Shown here in pieces: positions 36,609 through 46,312 of a stretch of DNA of 64,000 bases (the first letter of the stretch is position 1; each line of letters begins with the position of its first letter). The stretch is taken from assembly GCA_037833965.1 (NCBI GenBank), contig AP031354.1, positions 18,516,001 through 18,580,000 of the forward strand, given 5' to 3'. Position numbers and translations under genes: made by a program. The stretch is from Marchantia polymorpha subsp. ruderalis. Its lineage: Eukaryota > Streptophyta > Marchantiopsida > Marchantiales > Marchantiaceae. Below the pieces are notes generated by a model. The model was not told where the DNA came from and did no database searches. It was given only the letters and a program-made list of their open reading frames with translations.

Positions 36609-36641
36609 CCCTCAAAAGATCCTAACTAGCACTACGCTATC

Positions 36642-39197
36642 CTATCTACCACTCGCAGCATCTGCGCGAAACCAAACTACTCTACTGCACTCAGCAGATC
36701 CGGTGCTGCGCCTCCTGCGCGCCGGACTGCTCCGCGTACTATCTCTACCCTGCCAGTCTTCCGACCGGCTGCGTAACCCCAGGCGTCGGAGCGCTGCAGT
36801 GACTTCCGACTGCAAGTGCGCCATAGTGTCGCGCGCACCCGACAGAAAAGTTTCTAATTTCCTTGCCACTCGCCGCCGACTCCGACTGTCACCTTCCGTC
36901 AATGCCGCCGCCCGAAGCTCGAACTCCCGGAGTGTAACCCTCTCTTGAGCTGCCACCTCCCAATGGGTGTATCCGTTTAGACAACGAGTCACCCGTGCCG
37001 CCAACTCTTCTCGTGCCCTGCAGCTGCTCTCCACCTCTGCCAGCTGCATTTCTAAATCCGCACGTTGTGCCCTCAAATCCGAGCACTCGGTTTGCAAGCT
37101 GCACAACAACTCCTCATCCTCCTTGCGGGCTCGTTGACTTTCCTCTAAGGCGCGCGTCTGGCGCGCAAGCTCGGCTGCTAGGACTTCGTTCTGTCTCCGC
37201 TCCTCCTGCAGTTCCGACTCGATCCTTGCCCGTATTAGTTCGGCCTCCGCCTGACTCTTCGTCGCCGCATCCTCCTTCTGCTGCTGCAAGGCTTGGTACA
37301 GCTTCTGGGTGACCGCCAGGTGTTGTCGGAGGGCGGTGTTCCTATCCACATATACTCCGCATCTAGAGGCCCACCTTGCCACCTTGCTCCTCGTCCTTCG
37401 CCTGATTGTCTCCACATAAGACTGCGGTTTTAAGGCACTTCCGTATTTGGATGTCTTGCGATCCAGATATCGCAGGAGTGGAACTATCTGTTCGCACAGC
37501 ACCCCTGTTGGCGTTTTCTGCACTGACTCCTCTTCTTGCTCTTCCGAGCTCGTATCATCCTCAGTCGCGAGGATTTCAGTCGCCACCGAATCCCTTGGCG
37601 ACTCCCTGGAACTGTGGCGCGCAGCAGCTTCTGCTGCGACTGCTGCTCCACTGCCTGCTAAAATATCCAGGGCAGTGGGAGATCCCACTGCTTGAGCCCC
37701 TGTTCCGGCTCGATCTTCGGTTTGTGAAGGGGTCGACGCCGCAGTGACTTTTGTCGCTCTTGCACCGCCCGCTTCTGCTGCCTGTCCTTCCGGCACAATC
37801 TGCGCGGAAGGTGTCCTTGCTGAAGGTGCGTCCGCCGAAGGCGTCCGCACACTGGTCGTTGGCTCCATCCGTCTCGCAGTCGGCGAATCCGGCTGACTCT
37901 CTGTTGTCCGACTCGCAGTCGGCCGGCCAGCAGTTGTCCGACTGGGAGTCGGATACACCCTGCGCGTCTTGACTCCACTTGGCCTACTTGTTGGTGGCGT
38001 TCTTCCAGAAGTGCCTTCCGCCGAAGACGACCCTCTGAGGATTGTTGGCTCGTCAGCCAAACTCTCTTCCGCCTCCGGCCTGCTGTCCGGTTCAACGCGC
38101 CGTTCAGTTGGCCTTCCTTCCGTCTGTCGACCTTCAGTCATCCGACTCGCAGTCGGCCGGCTGTCAGTCCGTCCATCTCCTCCCGAAGGCCGTGGTGCCT
38201 TCTGTGCAGAGGTTTCTGCCGTCTTCCCTAGAACCTGAGTGATTATCTCTTCCTGTGTGAGATTCCGCCGGGTCGGAGTTCGCCTGGTCTCCTCAGTAAC
38301 AGTTGGCATTCTGCGTGCCCTCTGTTTTGGTCGACTATGAGGCTCGGGGGTGGGCCGACCACGAGTCGGCGCAGCTGGTACTTCCGGCTGCCTGTCCTCA
38401 GGTCTCTCATCCCACTTCCGCTTGCGCGGAATGCGCTCACTTCGACGTTCTTCTGCTGCTCTGGCTGGAGCCGGAGCCGGAGGCGTACTGGCAAGTTCCT
38501 CGTCCGGATCCGTGTCTACTTCGGCCTCCCTCGAATATCTACCTGGATAAGACCGGCTCAGCTGCGGAAACCGAGTTTTCTCAGCATTCGTCAAACATCC
38601 CATCGCCCGGTAAAACACGATTAAGTAAGGCGATAGATGATTGAGCGTTCCTCCCCTCTCTTCTTGCGCATGTTGGCGCGTCACCTTCCACAGAAGTCGT
38701 GCCCAATGCACCGGAGCTCCTGACAACACTAGCTCCACGAACTCTACCTGCCAACCATGCATGTAAGCGGTCTTGGTCGGCTGCAATATCTGCAGCAATG
38801 CTGTCGCGACATTTCTCCGCAATCGATCCTTGTAATCCCGAGTCCGGAAACCGTTCTTGGGATGTCTAGCCACCTTGAAGAGCTCATTGTAAGAGACTTC
38901 TTCCTCTTGGGACACTTTCACGCTGTCGGCCTCGAAGAGGAGATCCCCTTCCTCGCCGGCACACCTGCCCAACACCTGCGCCCAATTGCCAATTTCCCAT
39001 CTCTCTGGGTGTGGGCGAAATCCGCGAGAAGGCTTGTGTCTCTCTTGCAGATACTCGCGCACCATCTCCGGACACGTCCAATTCCACCCCCATAGGAGAA
39101 AATCGAGCTTCAACCTCAACAGCACATCTTGAAATGCGCGTAGACCGATCTGCGGCACCCTGAGTGGAGACACTCGCAGCTGGGGAACCTTCGACAT
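36642..39197 (-). CDS. LTR-encoded coiled-coil protein (851 aa), 3' LTR copy
   Basis: Start chosen at the ATG at 39195-39197 (MSKVPQLRV), conserved in the other copies; the frame is open 95 codons further upstream without an ATG. Residues 1 to about 230 form the conserved domain: LLWGWNWTCPEMVREY at about 34-49, LGRCAGEEGDLLFE, RDYKDRLRRN, GAPVHWARLLWKVTRQHA, NHLSPYLIVFYRAMGCLT. Residues about 230-505 are low complexity with two basic clusters (PRKRKW about 257, RPKQRARR about 289) that could be nuclear signals. PTALDILAG is at about 507, an acidic run at about 546-558, LLRYLDRK at about 574, a coiled coil at about 620-750, and a basic RRRRS tail near 828. No signal peptide, membrane segment or enzyme motif is visible. 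I do not recognise the family; a structural or chromatin-binding role is only a guess. Confidence 0.88.
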   Translation of the reverse strand: MSKVPQLRVSPLRVPQIGLRAFQDVLLRLKLDFLLWGWNWTCPEMVREYLQERHKPSRGFRPHPERWEIGNWAQVLGRCAGEEGDLLFEADSVKVSQEEEVSYNELFKVARHPKNGFRTRDYKDRLRRNVATALLQILQPTKTAYMHGWQVEFVELVLSGAPVHWARLLWKVTRQHAQEERGGTLNHLSPYLIVFYRAMGCLTNAEKTRFPQLSRSYPGRYSREAEVDTDPDEELASTPPAPAPARAAEERRSERIPRKRKWDERPEDRQPEVPAAPTRGRPTPEPHSRPKQRARRMPTVTEETRRTPTRRNLTQEEIITQVLGKTAETSAQKAPRPSGGDGRTDSRPTASRMTEGRQTEGRPTERRVEPDSRPEAEESLADEPTILRGSSSAEGTSGRTPPTSRPSGVKTRRVYPTPSRTTAGRPTASRTTESQPDSPTARRMEPTTSVRTPSADAPSARTPSAQIVPEGQAAEAGGARATKVTAASTPSQTEDRAGTGAQAVGSPTALDILAGSGAAVAAEAAARHSSRESPRDSVATEILATEDDTSSEEQEEESVQKTPTGVLCEQIVPLLRYLDRKTSKYGSALKPQSYVETIRRRTRSKVARWASRCGVYVDRNTALRQHLAVTQKLYQALQQQKEDAATKSQAEAELIRARIESELQEERRQNEVLAAELARQTRALEESQRARKEDEELLCSLQTECSDLRAQRADLEMQLAEVESSCRAREELAARVTRCLNGYTHWEVAAQERVTLREFELRAAALTEGDSRSRRRVARKLETFLSGARDTMAHLQSEVTAALRRLGLRSRSEDWQGRDSTRSSPARRRRSTGSAECSRVVWFRADAASGR

Positions 39198-40553
39198 TGC
39201 GTTGCCTGCACACACACAAACGTTCTCCCTTTCGCTCGCTCTCTCACAATCGCCACTGCGCGTCGGCCACTCAAGCACTGACTGCTCACTCTCTCTACGC
39301 TCGTTCGAGATCGCTACTCCAATTCTTTCAAGGTCCGCCAAGATCCTTGCGCAACTCGTCTCCGCACTCTCTACTCTCACTGCAGGTCGCTCCGCCCTTG
39401 CGCGTAATCTTGGAACTGGAAATCGCAAAGTCAAGAATGAGAGAATGAGACTGGAGCGCAGTCTTTTCTTCTCCGATTTCAAGAACGTCCAACGTTCTTA
39501 CTGGTTGCAACGTACGCAGCCGGCTATACGGCTTAACGGTTCGCCCTTTGCATGCGCGAATTCACGTCTCCGCATTGCGCGCATTCGCATGCTTAAACGT
39601 TGAATTCTCCCGCCGCCGCCACCTTCCGGACTCGAGTCCGCTGCAGGGTATACGTCGGCCCTGTTGTCTTTTCCTAACCCGCCCTTCTCCGGAGGCGTGT
39701 CGCCGCTGGTGCGTTCGTTATCCGTCGGCGCCTTGCTGGAGGCGCACATCCAGCCGGAGCGAATTACGCCGGCGCGCAGTCGTACCGCCTATTTTGTTCT
39801 TTATGCCTCGTCCGTTGCTGCCAGCGCATATCCGTCAGCGCAACTCATGCCAGCGCATCCGGCCGTCAGCGCCACGTCGGAGGCGTACATCCGACCGGCG
39901 CTTTCCTTCCATGAACAGCCGCCAAGGGCGCTTCCGACTCTGAGTTGGTTTCCTTCTGTGAGCGCGTGATTCCGCCGAAGGCGCATCGCCGAGGGCGTAC
40001 GGGAATCCTTTCCGGCTGTGAACCCTAGCGCGAACGGCGCATGTCCGGCTACGAGTTTTCCGACGCTCATAACTTCTCCATTCCTGATCCATCTCCGGCG
40101 CTCTTGGACTCGTTAGAACGAGCGTCCCGAGCTCTGTCTAATGCAACTTCCACCAACTGGATCTACCGTGTATCCCGATTGTTATGAAGGTTTTCCCTTT
40201 CCGCGCTAGCGGCGCTTCGCCGAAGGCGCACTCATGGTCGGATGCCTTTAGAGGTCCGGGCCCTTCCCCTGACGTCTTTAGCACAACCTCCTCCTGAGGT
40301 GTCTGCGCCGGAAGCGTAGCTTCCTTATACGCTAGAGGCGCGTGAGTAGAGACACCTCAAAAAGGAGCTTTTGCCGAAGGCGCCGAAGACGTTGGCGTTG
40401 GTACATCCGACTACGTGATTCTTTGTGCCCTCGTGACGATCTCATCAATCCACTCTATTTAGCGTACCCTTCTCTAGCTACAAACACTGCTTTGGTACTA
40501 GTTTTCTAAAATTGTTTAAATTCTGCAAAAAAAACAAAAAGCGTGTTACCACA

Positions 40554-40566
40554 TGCCCCCCTCCTC
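40554..40566 (-). promoter_or_regulatory. Polypurine tract of the complete element
   Basis: GAGGAGGGGGGCA on the - strand directly precedes the 3' LTR start TGTGGTAACA; primer site for plus-strand DNA synthesis. Confidence 0.88.
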
Positions 40567-40590
40567 AATTGTGAGCGCCCACGCGAACAT

Positions 40591-43431
40591 TTACACGTGG
40601 TATTTCTTCAGACGCCATCCGTTCACGCGGGTGCCTAACCATTCTCCCGTCAGTTCTGCGAGTTGGATGGATCCATTTGGAAAAACTTCTATCACCTTGT
40701 AAGGTCCCATCCACCTCAAGTGGAGCTTGCCTGGAAATCTAGCATGTCTGCTATCGTATAGCAGAGCCAAATCGCCCTTCTCCAGCAGTACTGGTTTGAG
40801 CCTTCGATCGTACTTCTCCTTCCGCCTGAGTTGTAATTGCTTTGTCCGATCTTCGGCCTCTTGACGTCTTTCCTCCAGTGCCATTACCTCTTGCAGTCTA
40901 TATGCCTGACTTTCTTCCGCGTCCAGCCTTCTCTGATCTAAGGTCCTCTTGGTAGGTATCTCGAATTCGATGGGTAAGATCGGATGCTGCCCATAAACTA
41001 GGAAGTAAGGTGTTTGCCTGGTGGTGACTTTTTCTGCCGTTCTATATGCCCATAAGGCGGCCGGTAGCTTGGTGTCCCAGTCATGAGCATGGTTTACAGT
41101 CACCTTGAGGAGTATCTTACAGAGTAATCCATTGGACTTCTCTGTCAGACCATTAGCCTTGGGGTTGTATGGAGTAGTCTTCCGATGCTTAATCTGGAAG
41201 TGCCGCGTCAAACTTTCTATCACCTGATTCAGAAAGTGCGTCCCTCTGTCACTGACTATTTCTAGGGGGCACCCGTAGCGGGTGATGATTGATTCGAATA
41301 TGAACCGTGCCACTGCGGCTGCGTCATCGTGCCTTGTGGCTTCTGCCTCCACCATCTTGGTCGCATAGTCTGTTGCTACCAATATGTAGCGCCTGCGCGT
41401 GCCTTTAGTGACAGGTTGTATTGGTCCCACGAAGTCGATCCCCCATTTTTCAAATGGTGCTAATGGCATGATTGGTGTAAGAGGCCATCTCGTGGTCGGA
41501 GTCGGCCTTCCCGTCCTCTGGCAGCTGTCGCATTTGCGAACGTAGTCGTGTACATCTTTGAACATCGTCGGCCACCAGTATCCTGCATTCACAATTTTGG
41601 TCACTGTGTTTCTGGTGGCGTAGTGACCACCAGCGTCTTCTGTGTGCATGGCTTTGACAACTCGCGGTACTTCAGACTCCTCTAGACATCTGCACAACCT
41701 CTCGTCTGCCATTTTCTTGAACAAGACCCCCTGTTGAAGCTGGTAAGGTCCCGCTTTATGAACGAAGACTGTGCGCTGCTCCGCATCCAATCCTTCCGGA
41801 CATTGGAGTGTGAGCAGAAACCTGTATAAGTCCGCGTACCTGGACTCATGGCTGGCGGACAACTGAAAAAGTTGTTCGTCGGGAAAATCATCCACTACTT
41901 CCTCCTCTATGGGTTCGGTCCATAGTCGGGAGAGGTAGTCCGCGTTCTCATGGTGAACGCCTTTCCGTGTCTGTACAGTGTAGGTGAATTCCTGCAGCAG
42001 TAGCACCCACCTGGCAATTCGTCCGGACAGATCCGCCTTCTTCACCAGGTGCTGTAAGGCGTAATGATCTACATGAAACACGAACTCATAGCAGATCAAA
42101 TAATGTCGGAACTTCTTACAGGAGTACACCATTCCCAACGCCTCCCTCTCAGTTGTCGTGTACTTCTTCTCTGCTGCTGACAACTGACGACTCGCGAAGT
42201 AAATCGGGTAGTCTTTCTTGTTGTCGTCCTTCTGACTGAGAACCACCCCGATTGCAAACGCCGACGTGTCTACATAGACATGGAAAGGTCTGTTCCAATC
42301 CGGACTTCTCAGAACCGGAGCAGTCGTCAGTTTGGCCTTGAGCGTTTCAAAGGCCAGCTGTTGCTCCTTGCCCCACACATAGGGTTCATCCTTCTTAAGC
42401 AGCTTTGTCAGATCGGCTGCCAAGATGGCATACATATTTATGAACCTTCTGTAATAACCTACATGGCCAAGGAAGGCCCTCAACTCACGCAGATTCGTTG
42501 GCGGCTGCAGTTCGAGAATAATCTTCACCTTCTCTACATCCACTGCAATGCCATCGGACGAAACTCGGTGCCCCAGCAGGATTCCGCTGGTCATGAAAAA
42601 GAAACATTTCTCAGGGTGTAAGGACAAGCTGCTCTCCCTACATCTGTCGAACGTTTGCCGAAGATGGTTAAGGTGCTCCGACCTCTTACCGAAGACACAA
42701 AAGTCGTCGATGAAAATTTCTAGGAACTTCCTCAGGTGCTCTTGGAAGATGTTTGTCATCATCCGCTGGAACGTCGCTGGCGCGTTGCACAGACCGAACG
42801 GCATCTTGTGATAAGCATAGGTTCCCCAGTCGGTTGTGAAGGTTGTTTTGTCCTTGTCCTGTTCCCTGATGGACACCTGGTTGTAGCCGGAAAATCCGTC
42901 TAGAAAACTGTAGCATTCATGCCCTGCTACATGGTCCAGAATAGAGTCCGTGAAAGGGAGAGGGTGATGGTCCTTCCTCGTTGCTGCATTCAGCTTCCTG
43001 AAGTCCTGACACACCCGGATCTTACCCGTCAGTTTCTTGGGTACGATCACGATAGGCGACACCCACTCGCTACTAAGTACCGGGTAGATGATTCCTGCGC
43101 TCAGGTACTTATCGATTTCGTCCTTCACCAATAATGAATATTTTGGGTTGAGCCTGTATTGGCGTTGGCGAACCGGAACTGCCTCGTCCAACAAGTCGAT
43201 CCTGTGCTCTCCATACCTTGCAGGTATGCCTTTCATGTCTTCAATCCTCCATGCGAAGACATCCTCATACTGGCGAAGAAACGCCTGTACCCTGTTCAAC
43301 TCTTCTCCTTGTACCTGGCTTGACACCTTCAAGCCTTTACCTGGACTGAGCTGCAGTTCGCAGCAATCACTCGGGTCAACAATCCCCTCTGTGTGACTGA
43401 TCTCGCTTCTGCCCAGTCCGGCTGCTAGTTG
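40591..43431 (-). CDS. pol: Pol: reverse transcriptase, RNase H, integrase (readthrough part)
   Basis: Same phase as Gag-protease and separated from it only by the UAG at 43432-43434; the first codons after the stop are open and contain no ATG, so readthrough is the likely route. Residues here are numbered from position 43332. RT spans about 45-250 with LDGFSGY (Asp 145) and FIDD (207-210) as catalytic Asp residues. RNase H spans about 345-440 with Asp 355, Glu 397 and Asp 422. Integrase has an H563-H570-C601-C604 zinc site and a D633, D695, E731 core (D-35-E spacing). The end, GWRLKKYHV, carries no chromodomain. The product copies RNA to cDNA and inserts it. All key residues are present and the frame is undamaged. 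Confidence 0.95.
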   Translation of the reverse strand, partial: QLAAGLGRSEISHTEGIVDPSDCCELQLSPGKGLKVSSQVQGEELNRVQAFLRQYEDVFAWRIEDMKGIPARYGEHRIDLLDEAVPVRQRQYRLNPKYSLLVKDEIDKYLSAGIIYPVLSSEWVSPIVIVPKKLTGKIRVCQDFRKLNAATRKDHHPLPFTDSILDHVAGHECYSFLDGFSGYNQVSIREQDKDKTTFTTDWGTYAYHKMPFGLCNAPATFQRMMTNIFQEHLRKFLEIFIDDFCVFGKRSEHLNHLRQTFDRCRESSLSLHPEKCFFFMTSGILLGHRVSSDGIAVDVEKVKIILELQPPTNLRELRAFLGHVGYYRRFINMYAILAADLTKLLKKDEPYVWGKEQQLAFETLKAKLTTAPVLRSPDWNRPFHVYVDTSAFAIGVVLSQKDDNKKDYPIYFASRQLSAAEKKYTTTEREALGMVYSCKKFRHYLICYEFVFHVDHYALQHLVKKADLSGRIARWVLLLQEFTYTVQTRKGVHHENADYLSRLWTEPIEEEVVDDFPDEQLFQLSASHESRYADLYRFLLTLQCPEGLDAEQRTVFVHKAGPYQLQQGVLFKKMADERLCRCLEESEVPRVVKAMHTEDAGGHYATRNTVTKIVNAGYWWPTMFKDVHDYVRKCDSCQRTGRPTPTTRWPLTPIMPLAPFEKWGIDFVGPIQPVTKGTRRRYILVATDYATKMVEAEATRHDDAAAVARFIFESIITRYGCPLEIVSDRGTHFLNQVIESLTRHFQIKHRKTTPYNPKANGLTEKSNGLLCKILLKVTVNHAHDWDTKLPAALWAYRTAEKVTTRQTPYFLVYGQHPILPIEFEIPTKRTLDQRRLDAEESQAYRLQEVMALEERRQEAEDRTKQLQLRRKEKYDRRLKPVLLEKGDLALLYDSRHARFPGKLHLRWMGPYKVIEVFPNGSIQLAELTGEWLGTRVNGWRLKKYHV

Positions 43432-43434
43432 CTA
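43426..43434 (-). promoter_or_regulatory. Leaky stop signal between Gag-protease and Pol (UAG CAA CUA)
   Basis: On the - strand the junction reads GAC GAA TAG CAA CTA GCA. The six bases after the stop fit the CAR-YYA context known from tobacco mosaic virus, where UAG is read through at a few percent. A related context is reported for the soybean retrotransposon SIRE1. Gag-protease and Pol are in the same phase with no other stop between them, which suits suppression rather than frameshifting. Confidence 0.8.
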
Positions 43435-46269
43435 TTCGTCATCCGGATACACCTCGTCTCCTTCCTCCTCAATGGAGCAGCAAGTGACGTAGCCCACAAA
43501 GTCTTCCGACGTTTCGGTCTCTGAAGTGCATGATGAGCTGGTCTCCCCTCCGGTTGTGTAACCGGAGGTGGTGGAAGGTGTTTCGCCTTCATGAGGTACC
43601 TTGGTCCACGGTACGGTAATGACAGTCGGAGGGTCAGCAGGGCTACGGAACTGTAATCTCTTCCTACTCCAGTCACACCTTGCTTTGGCATCGTATAGCC
43701 AAGGTCTGCCAAGCAGCACATCATAACCTTTCTTCATCAGAGGTTGCAGTATTATGTAGGACAGTTGAAAGTCCACTCCTCCAATGTTGGTTCTCACATT
43801 GCTCAACATTCCTAGTGGCATTCTGCGTGTTTGATCGGCCAGTCGCAATACTCGGGATGTAGGCTCGAAGGTCTGGAATCCCAAGGAGTTCGCTGTCTCC
43901 TCGGTCATGATATTCACGCCCGAGCCGGAGTCCACTGGTACCTTCTGAATGACACAACCTCCGATCTCTACTTCGATCTCTGGAGGTCCCAGGTCTCCCC
44001 CTTCCACTCTGTACACATCCGGAAGTTTCTCTTTTCGGGGTTTGCGTGGTCTGCGCAACGAAAGCATCAGCATCCTCCTGTACGTCTTATTGTCTTCCAA
44101 CAACTGGTGGAAGGAAATATTTGCCCTCTGGCTCCCCATGTCTTTCACTATGTCGTAGGGAGTGTTGGAAGTCACGGCCGGAAGTTTCCCTGTACTCGCG
44201 GTCGGAAGGGGTGTAGGGGGCCTAACCGCCTTCCGGTCGTCGGATGTCATTCCGGCGTTCAGTGCTTCCTTGATGAGGTGACTCACCTCATCTTTGATGT
44301 CCGGAAGGTAATCTCGAGTCCGGAACTCTTCTGAATACCTATCCGCCTTTTCTGAGTTCTGCTCCGGCTGGGTGTTTCTCATAGCCGGAGGTGTACCCGG
44401 CCTTCTCCTCGGGCCTTCTCTAACTTCTTTAGACTTCCTCCTCTCTTCCCTACGCTCGAGGCGGCGAGTGTCCTCGTGGCCTTCTCCTTTCCTCTTCGAA
44501 CTTCGGGTTTCTACCCGACCGCACATTACTTCTTCCTCTGGCCATACTTCGTTTTCTTCAGCTGGGTCCAGACTCAGTTCTACCTGGTTGACCTGCACTT
44601 CTTCCTTGCCAGGTGTTGCTACGAAACGCACGGTTGGCCTAGGGATTGGTGGCTGGTCACATTCAGCTGCTGTATGTCCGGACTTCTTGCAATTGCTGCA
44701 CAATGGTGCATACCCCATTGGCCTCCTCGGGTGGGGACAACTTGGCGCGTAATGCCCCATGTCTCCGCAGTTGTAGCAACCATCGAATTGTGCTCGAGGT
44801 CGGTTATTTCCTGTGTGATTTCCTGGAGGTGCCATGCGTCTTGGTGGGAGTGTACCCGCCATTTCCCTTGGAACAAAGCGCGGTATATGCACCGGTGGGT
44901 TCGGAGTTGTAGCTGGAGCTGTCTGTACCGAGTAGGCGGTGTCCTCAACCTGCTCAGCATAATACATAGGCGGCTCAGCATAATACATGGGGGTCTCCCA
45001 CTGTGGTGCCCATTCGACCGCATTCACTGGGTAAGATGGCCTCGCGGACATGCACTCCGTGTTGGCATGTCCCACCTGTCCGCACGTAGTACACCAGAGA
45101 TTTGCTCGTTGTCTCGCAGGTGATTTACGTCGGTCTTGGCCTCCCACTACATGAACTTTCAGGTCCGCAAAATTCTTCACCAGGTTGTCTACCTTGGCTG
45201 CGATGTCCCCTTGAGTCTTCACTGGGATTCCCTTACCTCGATCCTTCTTCTTGATCGCACTGCGTTTCTTCTTCCGTCTTTCTTCTTCTGAAGATGACGA
45301 GTCCTCTTCCTCCTCCGAGGAAGAACTTGATTCGGAGGAGCTTGATTCTTCTGTCGAGGAAGGCGAGTTCCTTCTCTTCCGACGTCCGCCTTGCGACTTC
45401 TTCTTCGTCGACCGTCGGTCGCGTCTTCGAGTGTCAAGGGTTGACGTCTCAAAGGTCTCCGCGGAAGCTATCACATCTTGGATTGTGTCAGTCTTGCCTC
45501 TCCTACAGAAGGTCTCCATTTCTCTTGAGAGCCCCGTCACATACCAATCCACTGCCTGTTGTACCGAATACGGTTCTCCCGGGCCTGTCTTCGGAATTCG
45601 ATCTAGGAGGTCTTGGAATCTCTCCGTGTAGTCTCGAAGATTCTCCTTCCGCTCGCGTCGAAGATTTCGAAGCCGGGTCAGAACTCGACTGTCGTATCCG
45701 AGTTCGCGGAACCGCTTCAGAAACTTTTCCTTGAGCTGAGCCCAGGTCCGGATGCCAGTGGGGTCGGTGCTCTCATGGTTGTACCAGCTACGCGCTCGTC
45801 TGCGTAGCAGGCTAGGAAAGATTCGTAATCTGTCTTCATCACTGGTCTCACGATTGGCGATGGAGACAGACTCGAAGAGCTTTATGTATGAATCTGCATC
45901 ATCGTCGTCGCCCGTTCCCGTGTATCTTGGATACGAATGTTTGGTGGTAGGTTGGGAAAACACCTGGCGGAGATTGGCTTGATGTTCTGCCATCGGTGAT
46001 CCTGTCGACGGACTGATCCTAGGTTGGCCAAACTCAGGAAGAGTTCCCGTCGGAGGGATGTCCAATAGAACTGTTAGCTCAATGCTCTCGGTAGGTGAAC
46101 TGGAACGCCTTTGTCTTCCAGTAGTCGGTGATGGCGATCTTTCTGCAGAGTCCTCACTGGGAGTCTTTTTTTTAGTTCGCCGTTTTGTTTCCACGGCTTT
46201 TTCTGAATCTCGACGGAGTTTCCGTGTGGCTCTCGCACTCAGGTTTCCCACACTATCGCTCGTCGACAT
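43432..46269 (-). CDS. gag-pro: Gag and aspartic protease polyprotein
   Basis: 945 residues from the ATG at 46267-46269 (MSTSDS), about 43 bases after the primer-binding site. Capsid-like retrotransposon Gag domain at about residues 110-275 (YIKLFESV, RARSWYNH, LKEKFLKRF, LRDYTERFQDLL). A Ser/Glu-rich and basic stretch follows at about 290-345. Three CX2CX4HX4C zinc knuckles are at 393-406, 498-511 and 524-537; they bind RNA during packaging. The protease active site is VPVDSGSGVNIM (Asp 780; DSG instead of the common DTG), with DVLLGRPWL at about 850. Three zinc knuckles is more than most plant Ty3/gypsy Gags carry. The protein forms the particle and matures it. Intact. Confidence 0.95.
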   Translation of the reverse strand: MSTSDSVGNLSARATRKLRRDSEKAVETKRRTKKKTPSEDSAERSPSPTTGRQRRSSSPTESIELTVLLDIPPTGTLPEFGQPRISPSTGSPMAEHQANLRQVFSQPTTKHSYPRYTGTGDDDDADSYIKLFESVSIANRETSDEDRLRIFPSLLRRRARSWYNHESTDPTGIRTWAQLKEKFLKRFRELGYDSRVLTRLRNLRRERKENLRDYTERFQDLLDRIPKTGPGEPYSVQQAVDWYVTGLSREMETFCRRGKTDTIQDVIASAETFETSTLDTRRRDRRSTKKKSQGGRRKRRNSPSSTEESSSSESSSSSEEEEDSSSSEEERRKKKRSAIKKKDRGKGIPVKTQGDIAAKVDNLVKNFADLKVHVVGGQDRRKSPARQRANLWCTTCGQVGHANTECMSARPSYPVNAVEWAPQWETPMYYAEPPMYYAEQVEDTAYSVQTAPATTPNPPVHIPRFVPREMAGTLPPRRMAPPGNHTGNNRPRAQFDGCYNCGDMGHYAPSCPHPRRPMGYAPLCSNCKKSGHTAAECDQPPIPRPTVRFVATPGKEEVQVNQVELSLDPAEENEVWPEEEVMCGRVETRSSKRKGEGHEDTRRLERREERRKSKEVREGPRRRPGTPPAMRNTQPEQNSEKADRYSEEFRTRDYLPDIKDEVSHLIKEALNAGMTSDDRKAVRPPTPLPTASTGKLPAVTSNTPYDIVKDMGSQRANISFHQLLEDNKTYRRMLMLSLRRPRKPRKEKLPDVYRVEGGDLGPPEIEVEIGGCVIQKVPVDSGSGVNIMTEETANSLGFQTFEPTSRVLRLADQTRRMPLGMLSNVRTNIGGVDFQLSYIILQPLMKKGYDVLLGRPWLYDAKARCDWSRKRLQFRSPADPPTVITVPWTKVPHEGETPSTTSGYTTGGETSSSCTSETETSEDFVGYVTCCSIEEEGDEVYPDDE

Positions 46270-46312
46270 TCACCGAGCATTGCTGCTCAAGGTTTCTGGT
46301 GTTGACGCACTG

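Larger units (their letters stand above)
35686..40553 (-). repeat. 3' LTR of the complete element
   Basis: 4868 bp, offset by exactly 10,667 bases from the 5' LTR. It adjoins the polypurine tract at 40554. U3 is about 3.95 kb and contains a whole gene (36642-39197). The TATA box at 36601-36608 is followed by about 0.9 kb of R-U5. Confidence 0.96.

Noticed and set aside
36642..39197. Reading the LTR protein as an envelope-like protein
   Set aside because: There is no signal peptide, hydrophobic membrane segment or cleavage motif; the sequence is charged and forms a coiled coil.
36695..39603. Many open frames of 60-130 codons on the + strand across the LTR gene, repeated at 47362-50270
   Set aside because: They are antisense shadows of the GC-rich LTR gene, mostly without ATG starts, and resemble no protein family.
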